Assembly (NCBI RefSeq): GCF_030409325.1
Contig: NZ_JAUFPR010000002.1
Coordinates: 372,001-436,000, forward strand
Direction: 5' to 3'
DNA length: 64,000 nucleotides
DNA from: Mucilaginibacter aquaedulcis
Lineage (GTDB): Bacteria; Bacteroidota; Bacteroidia; Sphingobacteriales; Sphingobacteriaceae
Shown: piece by piece, positions 63,650 through 64,000 of the stretch
Numbering within the stretch: the stretch's first letter is position 1
Layout of the letters: each line of letters starts with the position of its first letter
Notes under the pieces: model-generated
Database searches by the model: none
The model's input: only the letters and a program-made list of their open reading frames with translations
Told to the model about the DNA's origin: nothing
Position numbers and translations under genes: made by a program

Positions 63650-64000
63650 ATGCCAGGTCAATCTTTATATCATACTTTTAAGCGTTACCGCACATTGCAA
63701 ACGCACCGTATATCGGCATTGCCTATTGTGATACTTATGCCACATAGCGCCTGTAACTGCCGTTGCGTTATGTGTGATATATGGAAGGATAATAAAAACC
63801 TGAAACAACTGACAGAAAAGGATATCACCGGTTTGCTTTCTTCCCTCAAAAAAATGGGTACAAGGCAAGTGTTAATGTCTGGGGGGGAAGCTTTATTGAA
63901 TGCTAACTTCTTTACGCTATGCCGCATTCTCAAAGGTATTGATGTAAAGGTTACCCTGCTTACTACAGGCCTTTCTATAAAAAATAATGCCGAGCAAATA
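63650..64000 (+). CDS. Radical SAM protein, 3' end cut by window
   Basis: The first 117 codons are visible. Cluster motif C35, C39, C42 in ACNCRCVMCDIW, with a fourth Cys at 37, then MSGGEALLNANFF, the GGE motif that binds SAM. The frame starts 2 bases after the methyltransferase stop. The layout resembles SPASM/Twitch-type or MoaA-like enzymes, but the C-terminus is not visible. Third enzyme of the plus operon at the window edge. Confidence 0.85.
   Translation, partial: MPGQSLYHTFKRYRTLQTHRISALPIVILMPHSACNCRCVMCDIWKDNKNLKQLTEKDITGLLSSLKKMGTRQVLMSGGEALLNANFFTLCRILKGIDVKVTLLTTGLSIKNNAEQI

Noticed and set aside
1..64000. CRISPR arrays, IS elements, prophage, tRNA genes
   Set aside because: No regularly spaced repeats, transposase or integrase frames, or tRNA T-loop patterns were seen on either strand.

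Overview
The window is a chromosomal segment of a member of the Bacteroidota, most likely family Sphingobacteriaceae (Pedobacter/Mucilaginibacter-like). The genus is inferred, not proven. Support comes from a SusC/SusD pair, many lipoproteins with short lipoboxes, promoters of the TTTG / TAnnTTTG type, AT-rich intergenic DNA, and families typical of the phylum (DUF2851, CbpA/CbpM, GSFTSA-type NtrC regulators). No phage, IS element, CRISPR array, tRNA or rRNA was seen. Most of it reads as ordinary core and accessory chromosome in short operons, many of them closed by long perfect inverted-repeat terminators.

Layout. 1-1.3 kb: NtrC-type regulator cut by the window edge, then the RNase P RNA gene (minus). 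1.9-3.4 kb: cytochrome c / SCO / lipoprotein operon. 3.8-9.4 kb: GH1 beta-glucosidase, acyl-CoA dehydrogenase, folB-glcD, thioesterase, Hsp20. 9.5-12.1 kb: Ohr, then a radical-SAM/HhH protein with its TIGR03915-type partner, a putative DNA-repair pair. 12.2-12.7 kb: probable structured non-coding RNA. 12.7-18.4 kb: DUF1772/cytochrome c pair, PhoH2, MBL hydrolase, GNAT, a second small-RNA candidate, HAD phosphatase and two small envelope proteins. 18.4-23.7 kb: a divergent locus with a kaiC-kaiB-kaiB-histidine kinase operon on plus and two small stress-type genes on minus, separated by a palindrome. 23.8-34.7 kb: mixed metabolism, CbpA/CbpM chaperones, chloramphenicol-acetyltransferase-like enzyme, transporter, ArgE-like hydrolase, ZIP and PAP2. 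35-41.5 kb: housekeeping genes glmM, cysteine desulfurase, accD and class II aldolase. 41.5-45.6 kb: a zincless-finger Fpg/Nei glycosylase, an AraC regulator with PNPOx-like and AhpD-like proteins, and an AlkZ-like DNA glycosylase. 46.3-53.9 kb: two exported proteins and a SusC/SusD pair without carbohydrate enzymes. 53.9-56.4 kb: a DJ-1/AraC regulator, a ricin-fold protein and an OmpA lipoprotein. 56.5-64 kb (open at the edge): ABC exporter, GT4 glycosyltransferase, amidohydrolase, methyltransferase, radical SAM, methyltransferase, radical SAM, which looks like the start of an uncharacterised biosynthetic locus.

Most worth follow-up: (1) the Kai operon, which has KaiC with a Ser-Ser phosphosite, two KaiBs and a soluble PAS histidine kinase but no KaiA; (2) the right-edge radical-SAM/methyltransferase/export cluster; (3) the radical-SAM DNA-repair pair and two non-standard DNA glycosylases; (4) two small-RNA candidates with their own terminators. 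All functional statements rest on motif recognition by eye; no database search was run.
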